Shown: piece by piece, positions 8,950 to 17,296 of the stretch | How the letters are laid out: every line of letters begins with the position of its first letter | Position numbering within the stretch: position 1 is the stretch's first letter | Source of the DNA: Alphaproteobacteria bacterium | GTDB taxonomy: Bacteria; Pseudomonadota; Alphaproteobacteria; Rhizobiales; Hyphomicrobiaceae | Direction of reading: 5' to 3' | Assembly (NCBI GenBank): GCA_022600345.1 | Contig: JAHZKP010000025.1 | Coordinates: forward strand, 1-64,000 | DNA length: 64,000 nt | Notes under the pieces: model-generated | What the model was told of the DNA's origin: nothing | The model's input: the letters and a program-made list of their open reading frames with translations, nothing else | The model's database searches: none | Position numbers and translations under genes: made by a program

Positions 8950-9297
8950 TCAATATGTCACGACTGTCTGCACGCCAAGCACCAGTGCATTGCCAACATC
9001 ATCGGTCAAACCGGGATTGACTATTTACTCAACCGCTGGCGCTACAGCCCAGAACGGCGTTCCCTGGAAGACATGGCCGACTTCCAGGATCGCCTCGTAA
9101 GGCTGGTTGGGGACGATGGCCGGACCGTGAAAAGCGTCCTCGGCGACTTGTGCGATTCCGTCGGCCAGCTTCGCATAGGAGAACCCGACGTAGGTCCGGT
9201 GTGCATCGCGGCCATCGAGCAACCCGTGATACACAAGACCACCCGCGAAGAAGAAATTGATCAGGTTGATGTCATTGTCCGCTGGCGATGCTGCATG
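8950..9297 (-). pseudogene. Remnant of an OprB-type carbohydrate porin
   Basis: Read leftwards, this segment encodes NDINLINFFFAGGLVYHG, then GRDAHRTYVGFSYAKLAD, then YEAILEVGHVFQGTPFW, then VNPGLTDDVGNALVLGV and QTVVTY before TGA. These match the last strands of OprB-family outer-membrane porins, including the usual C-terminal aromatic residue. A TAA at 9025-9027 interrupts the frame just before IVNPG, and everything upstream of about 9297 (the signal peptide and most of the barrel) is missing. It is a dead 3' fragment left between the peroxidase regulator and the RNA repair operon. Confidence 0.7.
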
Positions 9298-9335
9298 TTA
9301 CTGACCATGTTTATCTTTACCAAAAATGGCTCTAG

Positions 9336-10757
9336 ATGCAGCTTGAACTCACATTGACGGGACGTGCAGGAGATTTCTCCGCGCGCGACCTCGGTTTCCT
9401 CCTACACAAGCATCCTGACCACGTTCACAAACGGCAGGTTGCCGTCGGGGATGCTTATGTTTTCTTCACCGAATCTGGCGATGAGCGCACAACGGTGGTG
9501 CTGGCCATCGATGTCGATCCCGTGGCACTGGTGCGTGGGCGTTCCCCCGGCGATCGAGGCCTGTTGACCCAATATGTCAACGACCGGCCGTATGCGGCCA
9601 GCTCATTTCTCTCGGTTGCCATTTCCAAGAGTTTCGGTCAGTCGATGTCGGGCCGCTCGAAGGAGCGCCAGGACCTCGCCGAGCGCAAGTTGGACTTCGA
9701 AGCGCGCGTAGTCCCAGTTGCGCTGACAGGTGATCTCGATGTCGCGCATCGCCTCTTTGAGCCGTTGGGCTACAAAGTCGTGACAGATTTATTGCCGGTT
9801 TCGCTGGATGCAAACGAGCGGCGTTATGCAAGCCTCACGCTTTGCAGCGAAGTAAGGCTGGCCGACCTCTTGAACCATATCTATGTCCTGCTGCCGGTGC
9901 TCGACAACGCCAAGCACTGGTGGATCGATGAAGCCGAAGTTGCAAATCTGCTGGCGAAGGGTGAAGGCTGGCTCGAAGGCCATCCCGAAAAGGAATTCAT
10001 CGCCCGGCGCGCGCTGAAGCATCGTCGCGGCCTGGCCAACATGGCGCTGGCCCGGCTGAAGGAAGCCGAGGCGTCCGAAGACGCGCCTGACGAAGAAGAA
10101 CAAGCCGCCGAAAAACAGCAGCAGTCCGAAGGCGCGTTGGAAAAACCGATCCGGCTGCACGAGTTGCGCCTCGATACGGTCGCTGGTGTCCTTCGCGCAA
10201 ATAACGCGGCGAGCGTCCTTGATCTAGGTTGCGGCGAGGGCAAGCTAATGGCGCGGTTGATCAAGGAACGCGGTATCCGCAGGATTGTCGGAGTCGATGC
10301 CTCGATCGCAACGCTCGAACGGGCTGCACGCAGACTCTATCTAGACCGTGCCGGTGAGACGATGCGCGAACGCGTGCAGTTGCTGCAGGGTAGTCTCACC
10401 TACGCCGACCGCCGTCTTGAAGGATTTGACGCGGCTGCATTGGTCGAGGTGATCGAGCATATCGATCCACCACGTCTGTCCGCGCTGGCCAGCGCCGTTT
10501 TCGGTGTCGCCAAGCCAAATCTTGTCGTCGTGACGACGCCCAACCGGGAATACAACGCGCTGTTTGAAGCGATGCCGGCAGGTACGCTGCGTCATCCCGA
10601 TCATCGCTTTGAGTGGACCCGGGCAGAATTTGCAGACTGGTCACAGGGTGTCGCCCAGATGTTTGCCTACACGGTTGAATTCTCACCCCTGGGTCCGGTG
10701 GACGAGGCCCACGGGCCCCCTTCGCAAATGGCAGTTTTCAAGCGGGGGGCGAAGTGA
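9336..10757 (+). CDS. hen1: Hen1, 3'-terminal RNA ribose 2'-O-methyltransferase
   Basis: A 473-residue bacterial Hen1. The N-terminal domain (residues 1-240) is the bacterial-specific part that works with Pnkp. The C-terminal SAM methyltransferase holds VLDLGCGEGKL near residue 300, the metal-binding EVIEHID at 371-377, and RHPDHRFEW at 419-427, whose His residues complete the metal site. In the established Pnkp/Hen1 system, the enzyme methylates the 2'-OH at the break of cleaved RNA before ligation, which makes the repaired RNA resistant to the same nuclease. A charged linker lies near residues 245-265. Its stop overlaps the next gene, and the downstream Pnkp confirms the operon. Confidence 0.93.
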   Translation: MQLELTLTGRAGDFSARDLGFLLHKHPDHVHKRQVAVGDAYVFFTESGDERTTVVLAIDVDPVALVRGRSPGDRGLLTQYVNDRPYAASSFLSVAISKSFGQSMSGRSKERQDLAERKLDFEARVVPVALTGDLDVAHRLFEPLGYKVVTDLLPVSLDANERRYASLTLCSEVRLADLLNHIYVLLPVLDNAKHWWIDEAEVANLLAKGEGWLEGHPEKEFIARRALKHRRGLANMALARLKEAEASEDAPDEEEQAAEKQQQSEGALEKPIRLHELRLDTVAGVLRANNAASVLDLGCGEGKLMARLIKERGIRRIVGVDASIATLERAARRLYLDRAGETMRERVQLLQGSLTYADRRLEGFDAAALVEVIEHIDPPRLSALASAVFGVAKPNLVVVTTPNREYNALFEAMPAGTLRHPDHRFEWTRAEFADWSQGVAQMFAYTVEFSPLGPVDEAHGPPSQMAVFKRGAK

Positions 10758-11578
10758 TGGAGCGTTTCAAAGCCAATGCGGCGATACCCGTAGATATGCG
10801 TGCGTTGATCAGCAAAGAGCTGGCGCGCATCGAGAAGGAGGAAAACGTTCGCGTTATTTTTGCCATTGAAAGCGGTAGCCGCGCGTGGGGATTTCCCTCC
10901 CCCGATAGCGACTATGATGTGCGCTTTGTCTACGTGAGGCCGCTTGATTGGTATCTTTCCATAACGCCGGGCCGGGATGTTATCGAGCAGCCAATCGAAG
11001 ACGATCTGGATATCGCAGGATGGGATATTCAAAAGGCATTGGGGCTTTTGCTCAAACCAAATCCGGTGATGCTCGAATGGCTATCCAGTCCGATCCGCTA
11101 CCGCTGGTCGGAAGCACAATGTCGCGACCTCATTGCATTGGCTGAGAAGACAGCATTCGGTACGGCGTGCCTACACCACTACCTGCATCTCGGCGAGCGG
11201 CAGTTCCGTGTCTACGCTGAGGGGCGGCAGACGATCAATCTCAAGAAGTATTTCTATATGGTTCGCCCGGCCATTGCGATCCGCTGGATCCGCATGCATC
11301 CCGATGTCCCGCCGCCGATGAACTTCCAAGAGTTGTGCGACGGCGTGGACCTAGCCGCCGATCTGTCAGTTGGACTTGGCAAACTGTTGATCCACAAGAG
11401 CCAATCGAAAGAGATTGGTGAGGCAAGCCGAATTCCGGTGATTGACGAGTTCTTGAAGGCAGAATTTGACTGGGCGCGGGAGGCGACAAGCCAACGTCAA
11501 CCGCCCAAGCCTCAACTCCGCGCGGAAGCGGATGATTTGTTCCGGGCTATTGTCGGTGCGGGGGATGCCGATGCCTGA
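10757..11578 (+). CDS. YcgL-like predicted nucleotidyltransferase in the RNA repair operon
   Basis: About 273 residues. The polymerase-beta-type nucleotidyltransferase motif is clear: ESGSRAWGFPSPDSDYDVRF, with the GS pair at 41-42 and two metal-binding Asp residues two apart (DYD) near 53-55. The rest resembles the COG3541/YcgL group, whose substrate is unknown. ATG 10757 overlaps the Hen1 stop, with a GGGGGG stretch 8 bases upstream. The 3' end overlaps the Pnkp start. This tight overlap on both sides argues that it acts in the same RNA repair pathway, perhaps on RNA 3' ends or on tRNA; that is inference. Confidence 0.8.
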   Translation: MERFKANAAIPVDMRALISKELARIEKEENVRVIFAIESGSRAWGFPSPDSDYDVRFVYVRPLDWYLSITPGRDVIEQPIEDDLDIAGWDIQKALGLLLKPNPVMLEWLSSPIRYRWSEAQCRDLIALAEKTAFGTACLHHYLHLGERQFRVYAEGRQTINLKKYFYMVRPAIAIRWIRMHPDVPPPMNFQELCDGVDLAADLSVGLGKLLIHKSQSKEIGEASRIPVIDEFLKAEFDWAREATSQRQPPKPQLRAEADDLFRAIVGAGDADA

Positions 11579-14126
11579 AACTCAAGCGGTAAGTATTCCC
11601 GACTTCTGTCTCGTCGTTCTGGTCGGTGCATCGGGGAGCGGCAAGTCCACGTTTGCACGCAGGCATTTCTTGGAAACGGAGATTATTTCGTCCGACAACT
11701 GCCGCGGACTCATCATGGATGATGAGACCGACCAGTCCGCCACGACCGATGCGTTCGACCTGATCCATCACATGGCCGGGCTAAGATTGAAAAACCGTCG
11801 GCTGACCGTCATCGACTCGACAGCAGCCCGCAAAGAAGACCGCGCCCAGTTGGTCGCCTTGGCGCGCAAGTGGCATGCGCCGGTTGTTGCGTTGGTTCTC
11901 GATATCGATCCGGAAATCTGTCATGCTCGGAACGCTGGCCGCGACAACCGAAACTTCGGCGAGCAGGTGCCGCGCAACCACTCGCGCATGATCCGCAGGG
12001 GATTGAGGAATTTCAAGTTCGAGGGGTTTTCCGACTGGCACGTCATGCGCGATGAGGCCGCCGTCGAGGCGGTCGAAATCGTTCGTGAACCGCTGTGGAC
12101 CGACCTGCGCAAAGAACACGGCCCATTCGACATCATCGGCGACGTCCATGGCTGTTTTGATGAACTGACAGCCCTGCTTGCCCAACTGGGGTATCAGGTC
12201 GACGACTACGAACAAGGTGAAACGCTTTTCAACGCTTTCCACCCGGATGGCCGGATTGCGTTTTTCGTGGGCGACCTGTGCGATCGCGGACCTCGCAATG
12301 TCGATGTCTTGCGCCTTGTCATGGGGATGGCTGCTGCCGGTACGGCCCGGTGCGTAATCGGCAACCACGACTTCAAACTTCTCAAATGGCTGCGCGGCAA
12401 GAAAACGACGCTGACACACGGTCTCGACCTGACGGTTGCGGAGCTGGAACAAACCAGCGAGGAATTCCGCCGCAGCGTCCGCGAGTTCATCTTTTCGCTC
12501 AGGTCGCATGCCTGGCTGGACGATGGAAACCTTGTCGTGGTGCATGCCGGTCTCAAGGAAGAGATGCATGGCCGCGGGTCGGGCGCTCTGAGGAGCTTTG
12601 CGATGTTTGGCGATACGACGGGGGAAGTCGATGAATTCGGCTTGCCGGTCCGACTTGAATGGGCACGCGACTACCGGGGCCGGGCAGCGGTCGTTTTCGG
12701 TCATACACCGACGCGGGAAGCGCAGTGGTTGAATGGCACGTTGTGCATCGATACCGGTTGCGTGTTCGGCGGCACGTTGACGGCGTTGCGGTGGCCCGAA
12801 AAGGAACTTGTCGCCCTACCCGCCCTCAAGGAGTACGCCGAGCCCGCCCGGCCACTGGATACTGATACGGGAGCATTTGGCGATGGCCAGCTCATCTATT
12901 TTGACGAACTCATAGGTAAGCAACGCATCGAGACGCGCTTCAAGTCAACGATCATCGTGCCGGAACAGAATGCTGCTGCGGCTCTTGAGATCACCAGCCG
13001 GTTTGGAATCGATCCGCGCTGGCTAATCCATCTGCCGCCCACCATGGCGCCCTGCCCGACGGCACCAGAAGGCCCGTTTCTCGAACATCCCGATCAGGCG
13101 CTCGACGCTTACAACAAGGAGGGTATCGAGGAAGTCGTTGCGCAGGAAAAGCACATGGGATCGCGCTCCCTGCTTGTTGTTTGCCGCGATGGCGAGGCTG
13201 CAGCCCGGCGGTTCCGGGTCGAAGACGGCAAGGCAGGCGTTATCTATACGCGCACCGGCCGGCCATTCTTCCGCAGCGATGAAATGGAAGCAATGCTCGT
13301 GGATCGCGTTGGCAGCGCAATCGGCAAAGCAGGTCTGTGGGATGAGCTTGACAGCGACTGGCTGTTGATCGATGCCGAACTGATGCCGTGGTCGGCAAAG
13401 GCGCAGGATCTGCTTCGGCAACAGTATGGGCCAACGGCGGTTGCTGCGCGGGCATCGGTTGAGGCCCTGCAGGACGCACTTGCTCGCGCGGCTAGCAACG
13501 CTGGCGAACTCGATGAACTCAAGGCCAAGGTTGCTGGCGGCATTGAAAGAGCGGAACGGTTTGAACAGGCTCTCAAGGGGTACTGCTGGGAGGCGGCGTC
13601 ATTGGACGACTACCGGCTGGCTCCGTTTCACCTATTGGCATCTGAAGGCCACGTTTACGATGGTGAGCCGCATAGCTGGCACATGCAGACGCTGGCTCGC
13701 ATTTGTGCGCATGATCCGATATTGCAGGAGACGACGTGGCGTGCCCTGTCAACGTCAAGTTCAGATGATCGTGCAGCGCTGATAGACTGGTGGATCGGTC
13801 ATACGGATGCTGGCGGAGAGGGCATGGTCATCAAGCCCTCGACCTTCATCGCGCGCGGAGAACGCCGCATGGTTCAGCCCGCCATGAAGGTGCGGGGCAG
13901 AAACTATCTGAGCATTATCTACGGTCCGGACTACGACGCCCCCCACAACCTCGATCGCTTACGCAAACGAGGGCTCAAACGCAAATGGACCATGGCCATG
14001 CGTGAATTCGCACTCGGGCTGGAGGGGCTGCATTCATTTGTCGAAGGTGCGCCGCTTGCGCGCGCGCATCAGTGCGCGTTGGCGATACTGGCGCTGGAAA
14101 GCGAACCAGTCGATCCGCGATTGTAA
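11571..14126 (+). CDS. pnkp: Pnkp, polynucleotide kinase-phosphatase/ligase
   Basis: About 851 residues, close to the size of clostridial Pnkp. Three domains are visible in order. A 5'-OH kinase has P-loop GASGSGKST at residues 19-27. A metallophosphoesterase (2',3'-phosphatase) has GDVHG near 190, GDLCDRGP near 234, GNHD near 264 and a later FGHTP. A C-terminal adenylyltransferase/ligase-like domain has EKHMGSR, with the presumed nucleotidyl Lys near residue 527, and a further conserved GGEGMVIKP. The protein heals and, with Hen1, seals cleaved RNA. The start is taken at ATG 11571, inside the end of the preceding gene; ATG 11565 is equally possible. Confidence 0.93.
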   Translation: MPETQAVSIPDFCLVVLVGASGSGKSTFARRHFLETEIISSDNCRGLIMDDETDQSATTDAFDLIHHMAGLRLKNRRLTVIDSTAARKEDRAQLVALARKWHAPVVALVLDIDPEICHARNAGRDNRNFGEQVPRNHSRMIRRGLRNFKFEGFSDWHVMRDEAAVEAVEIVREPLWTDLRKEHGPFDIIGDVHGCFDELTALLAQLGYQVDDYEQGETLFNAFHPDGRIAFFVGDLCDRGPRNVDVLRLVMGMAAAGTARCVIGNHDFKLLKWLRGKKTTLTHGLDLTVAELEQTSEEFRRSVREFIFSLRSHAWLDDGNLVVVHAGLKEEMHGRGSGALRSFAMFGDTTGEVDEFGLPVRLEWARDYRGRAAVVFGHTPTREAQWLNGTLCIDTGCVFGGTLTALRWPEKELVALPALKEYAEPARPLDTDTGAFGDGQLIYFDELIGKQRIETRFKSTIIVPEQNAAAALEITSRFGIDPRWLIHLPPTMAPCPTAPEGPFLEHPDQALDAYNKEGIEEVVAQEKHMGSRSLLVVCRDGEAAARRFRVEDGKAGVIYTRTGRPFFRSDEMEAMLVDRVGSAIGKAGLWDELDSDWLLIDAELMPWSAKAQDLLRQQYGPTAVAARASVEALQDALARAASNAGELDELKAKVAGGIERAERFEQALKGYCWEAASLDDYRLAPFHLLASEGHVYDGEPHSWHMQTLARICAHDPILQETTWRALSTSSSDDRAALIDWWIGHTDAGGEGMVIKPSTFIARGERRMVQPAMKVRGRNYLSIIYGPDYDAPHNLDRLRKRGLKRKWTMAMREFALGLEGLHSFVEGAPLARAHQCALAILALESEPVDPRL

Positions 14127-14403
14127 ATCGTCTCCCGCTGGCTCATGACGCCGGCGCTGCATTGTTCAAGGGCGGCCCATCCGGGAGGCTGCCATTGGTG
14201 TGCAGCATCGGCAATTCGAAAAGGGCCATGGGCTGCCGTGGGCTATCCGGTGAGCGGTGTCTTCATGTTCGTCCGGTTGCCAGTAGTTCAGCGGAAGTTT
14301 GGCAGGGGGCCCCAATCAATCATCTTGAAATGCTTCTGCTTGACCCTGGCCCCGACGCGCTTAGTATGCTAACTAACTTTCCATATTGATAAGCGGGTAA
14401 TCA

Positions 14404-15846
14404 GTGCAGACCGAGCATACAGTCCTCCTTGTTTCCGATGACAGCAAGCTCGTAGCCGCGGCAACGAAGGCTCTGTCGGGTGATCCAGACTACCGGCTGA
14501 TCATCTGCGCGAGGGAAGCGGAGGCATTGTCGCGTTTCGATGACGTCCACGCTCATCTTGTTATCAGCGACTGCGACCTAATCGAAAATCCCAATGATAA
14601 CGTGCTGACCGGTGCCCGCATTACTCATCCGCACGCTGCCCGGATTCTGATCGGTTCGGCAAATGAGAAGAAGCGTGTGGCTGATATCGCGGAGCGGGCC
14701 GCCGTCTACCTTTATGCCCTGAAACCCATCCCCATCGATCTGATGCGATTGATTACAAAGCGGTCGCTTGAGTTGACGGAGCTATCGCGGCGTCATCGCC
14801 TTGTGTCGCGGGAAATAAAGATCTCGATGGACGATGGGATCTTCGAGGAGGCAAAGACGCTGTCGGTAAAAGGCGGCTGGTCGCAGTTTGAGCGTCTGGT
14901 CTATGTCAGCGCCAAAATGGATGACCTGTGCAGGGAGGCAAAGCAGGCGGCCAAGACCGAGTTGCCCGTGCTGATCGAGGGCGAGACAGGGACCGGAAAG
15001 GAACTGCTTGCCCGTGCGATCCACTACAATTCCACCCGCATGAACTCCCCCATGCACGTCCAAAATTGCGGAGGCATGCCTGACGAAACGCTGCACTCGG
15101 AGCTGTTCGGCCATAAGCGAGGCGCCTTTGCAGGGGCCGTTGCCAATCGCTTGGGCCTGTTTCGGGCGGCTGATGGGGGAACTGTTTTTCTGGATGAGAT
15201 TTCAGACGTTTCGCAGAGTTTCCAAGTCAGCCTTCTGCGATTCTTGCAGGAGGGGGAGGTCAAGCCGCTGGGGTCTGACAGGGTCGAACATGCCGATGTC
15301 AGGATAATTGCGGCCAGCAACAAGCCGTTGCGCGAACTGGTCGAGCGCGGAGAATTTCGCCGGGATCTTTATTACCTTCTACGCGGCTTCGAATTGTCCA
15401 TTCCTGCACTGAGAGAACGCCCCGACGATATTCCAGCGTTAGCGCAGTTCTTCATCGAAAAGCACGCAGGCGTGGTTGGCCGGCGCGTCGTCGGCGTCAC
15501 GCAGGACGCAATCGCCAAGTTGGAAGCCTATCATTTCCCTGGAAACGTTCGTGAGCTTGAATCGGAAATCCGCCGCATGGTGGCGCTAGCCGAACAGGGC
15601 GGCTACATTTCAGCGCGTCATCTTTCATCGGTGTTCGACGAGGTCCGGCCGATCTCAAATGAGTTACCGGCATTCGCCAAACCGGGCCAGAACCTCAAAG
15701 CCATGGTCGAGGCGCTTGAAAAGCAGGTTGTGCAGGCGACCTTGCAACGGCACCATTGGAACCAGAGCAAGGCTGCGCAGGAACTCGGTCTTTCGCGGGT
15801 CGGCCTTGCGAACAAGATCAAGCGCTATGCACTCAACGGCAGCTAA
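14404..15846 (+). CDS. HupR/HoxA-like hydrogenase response regulator
   Basis: A 480-residue NtrC-family response regulator with a GTG start. The receiver domain (1-125) carries the probable phosphorylation Asp56 (VISDCDL) and conserved Lys107 (ALKP). The AAA+ domain has Walker A GETGTGKE near 193-200, FLDEISD and an arginine-finger region. A Fis-type helix-turn-helix lies at the end (NQSKAAQELGLSRVGLANKIKRY). The sigma-54 contact loop reads GAFAGA at 240-245 instead of GAFTGA. Sequences such as VQNCGGMPDETLHSELFGHKRGAF are typical of the HoxA/HupR branch that controls uptake hydrogenases. It lies immediately upstream of the hydrogenase genes. No cognate histidine kinase is in the window. Confidence 0.88.
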   Translation: MQTEHTVLLVSDDSKLVAAATKALSGDPDYRLIICAREAEALSRFDDVHAHLVISDCDLIENPNDNVLTGARITHPHAARILIGSANEKKRVADIAERAAVYLYALKPIPIDLMRLITKRSLELTELSRRHRLVSREIKISMDDGIFEEAKTLSVKGGWSQFERLVYVSAKMDDLCREAKQAAKTELPVLIEGETGTGKELLARAIHYNSTRMNSPMHVQNCGGMPDETLHSELFGHKRGAFAGAVANRLGLFRAADGGTVFLDEISDVSQSFQVSLLRFLQEGEVKPLGSDRVEHADVRIIAASNKPLRELVERGEFRRDLYYLLRGFELSIPALRERPDDIPALAQFFIEKHAGVVGRRVVGVTQDAIAKLEAYHFPGNVRELESEIRRMVALAEQGGYISARHLSSVFDEVRPISNELPAFAKPGQNLKAMVEALEKQVVQATLQRHHWNQSKAAQELGLSRVGLANKIKRYALNGS

Positions 15847-15866
15847 TTGATGGTTGGAGCTTGACC

Positions 15867-16088
15867 ATGTCGGATGATGGCCACCGCGTTATCAAGTTCC
15901 CGCACTCACGGGTGCGGGTGGGGAGCAAGAGCCGAGCTATCAAAGAGCTTGGATTGACCAAACGCGCAGCAGCAATTGACCCTGATGGGCGCGGTGCCCA
16001 CGGCCACTGGTGCAGCCATTGCCGCGGCGTCTGGTATGGGCGCGCAGGCGAAGTCGAGTGCCCCGTGTGCGGGAACCGTCACGGTTGA
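15867..16088 (+). CDS. Small zinc-ribbon protein in the hydrogenase locus
   Basis: A 73-residue protein with GGAG 9 bases before ATG 15867. The first 45 residues are basic (KFPHSRVRVGSKSRAIKELG). The C-terminus holds two CxxC pairs, C49/C52 (HWCSHC) and C65/C68 (VECPVC), a zinc-ribbon or rubredoxin-like knuckle. It sits 20 bases after the regulator gene, before the hydrogenase promoter. I do not recognise a named family. A DNA-binding, assembly or redox role cannot be separated from the sequence. Confidence 0.65.
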   Translation: MSDDGHRVIKFPHSRVRVGSKSRAIKELGLTKRAAAIDPDGRGAHGHWCSHCRGVWYGRAGEVECPVCGNRHG

Positions 16089-16094
16089 CCGGCT

Positions 16095-16109
16095 GCAAAC
16101 TTAATTTGC
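16095..16109. promoter_or_regulatory. Palindrome 1 upstream of the hydrogenase promoter
   Basis: GCAAACTTAATTTGC is an almost perfect 15-bp palindrome. It shares the pattern GCAAA-N5-TTTGC with the sites at 16120-16134 and 20720-20734. Its centre lies about 130 bases upstream of the start point predicted from the sigma-54 element at 16207-16222, a usual distance for an enhancer site. It is a candidate binding site for the HupR/HoxA-like regulator encoded just upstream. Confidence 0.5.
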
Positions 16110-16119
16110 GCCGACGCCA

Positions 16120-16134
16120 GCAAAGTATCTTTGC
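16120..16134. promoter_or_regulatory. Palindrome 2 upstream of the hydrogenase promoter
   Basis: GCAAAGTATCTTTGC is a perfect palindrome around a central base. Its centre is 25 bases from that of palindrome 1, so the two sites lie on nearly the same face of the helix, as tandem enhancer sites often do. Confidence 0.5.
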
Positions 16135-16206
16135 ATCTTCACCCGATTTCGGTCAGGGCGACAGGCTATATAGCTGAAATTACTCATTCTTTTATGGTGC
16201 GTCAAG

Positions 16207-16222
16207 TTGGCGCGACGATTGC
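16207..16222 (+). promoter_or_regulatory. Sigma-54 (-24/-12) promoter for the hydrogenase genes
   Basis: TTGGCGCGACGATTGC has the invariant GG and GC separated by ten bases and agrees with the consensus TTGGCACG-N4-TTGC at all but one position. Transcription would begin near 16234, about 75 bases before the small-subunit ATG at 16309. It fits control by the NtrC-family regulator at 14404. Confidence 0.6.
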
Positions 16223-16308
16223 TTCTCCATTAACCAAGGCCGCAAATCAAGCGGCGTTGATATGTCAAAGCCCGCCGGCAAACGGTGGTCAAAACCGGGA
16301 GAACAAGG

Positions 16309-17264
16309 ATGGCCAATCTTCTATGGCTTCAAGGCGGAGCCTGTTCAGGCAACACGATGTCGTTTCTCAATGCGGAGGAACCGAGCGCTTGTGATCTGGT
16401 CACGGATTTCGGGATCAACGTGTTGTGGCAACCCTCGCTCGGCCTTGAGCTTGGCGACAACGTCAAGGCTATTCTGGAAAAGTGCATCTCCGGCGAAATC
16501 CAGCTCGACATCTTTGTGTTCGAAGGAACGGTGATCAACGCTCCCAACGGTACCGGCGAGTGGAACCGGTTCTGTGGCCGGCCGATGAGGGAATGGGTGA
16601 AGGAGCTTTCAGGAGTCGCCCAGTTCGTTGTTGCGCTTGGAGACTGCGCGACCTGGGGCGGTATACCAGCGACGGCTCCAAACCCATCGGATAGTGAAGG
16701 CTTGCAATTCCTCAAACGTGCCAAGGGCGGCGCGCTGGGTGGTGACTTCGTGTCAAAAGCAGGCCTGCCTGTGATCAAGGCTGTCCGGCCCACCCCGATT
16801 GGGTTACGCAAATCCTGGTCGGCGTTGCTTCGGGCCGCGCTGGCGACATCGCGCTGGATGATTTCAATCGCCCCAAGACGTTCTTCTCAAGCTTCACCCA
16901 GACAGGCTGCACCCGCAATATGCATTTCGCCTACAAGGTTTCGACGACAGCATTCGGCCAGCGCAAGGGTTGCCTGTTCTACGACCTGGGGTGCCGCGGC
17001 CCGATGACCCATAGTCCGTGCAACCGCATTCTTTGGAACCGGCAATCCTCCAAAACCCGCGCGGGAATGCCGTGCCTGGGCTGTACCGAACCTGAATTCC
17101 CATTCTTCGACCTGGCACCGGGCACCGTCTTCAAGACGCAGACCGTCATGGGCGTTCCCAAAGACCTGCCCGAAGGCGTCGATAAAAAGGGTTACGTCAA
17201 GCTCACGGCAGCAGCCAAAGGCGCTGCTCCTGCCTGGGCTGAAGAAGACATCTTTGTCGTCTGA
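16309..17264 (+). CDS. hhyS: Group 1h [NiFe]-hydrogenase small subunit, frameshifted
   Basis: The FeS electron-relay subunit of a group 1h high-affinity uptake hydrogenase. The opening NLLWLQGGACSGNTMSFLNA (first cluster Cys12), DIFVFEGTVINAPNGTG, FVVALGDCATWGG, TFFSSFTQTGCTRNMHFAYK, GCLFYDLGCRGPMTHSPCN and MPCLGCTEPEFPFFD are all family signatures. There is no Tat signal, as expected for group 1h. The reading frame breaks near 16777. Before it the product runs to GLPVI; after it, in another frame, it resumes as GCPAHPDWVTQILVGV and continues to the stop at 17264. Relatives have two or three more residues (VIN-x-x-GCP), so a 7-base deletion would explain it. Either the gene is dead or the sequence has an error. 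GGGAG precedes the ATG. Confidence 0.85.
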
Positions 17265-17296
17265 AACGACGAACCGAAATCTGGAGTGAATACAAA

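Noticed and set aside
16771..16785. Programmed frameshifting in the hydrogenase small subunit
   Set aside because: There is no slippery heptamer or stimulatory hairpin at the break, and residues conserved in the family are missing, which points to a deletion or sequence error.
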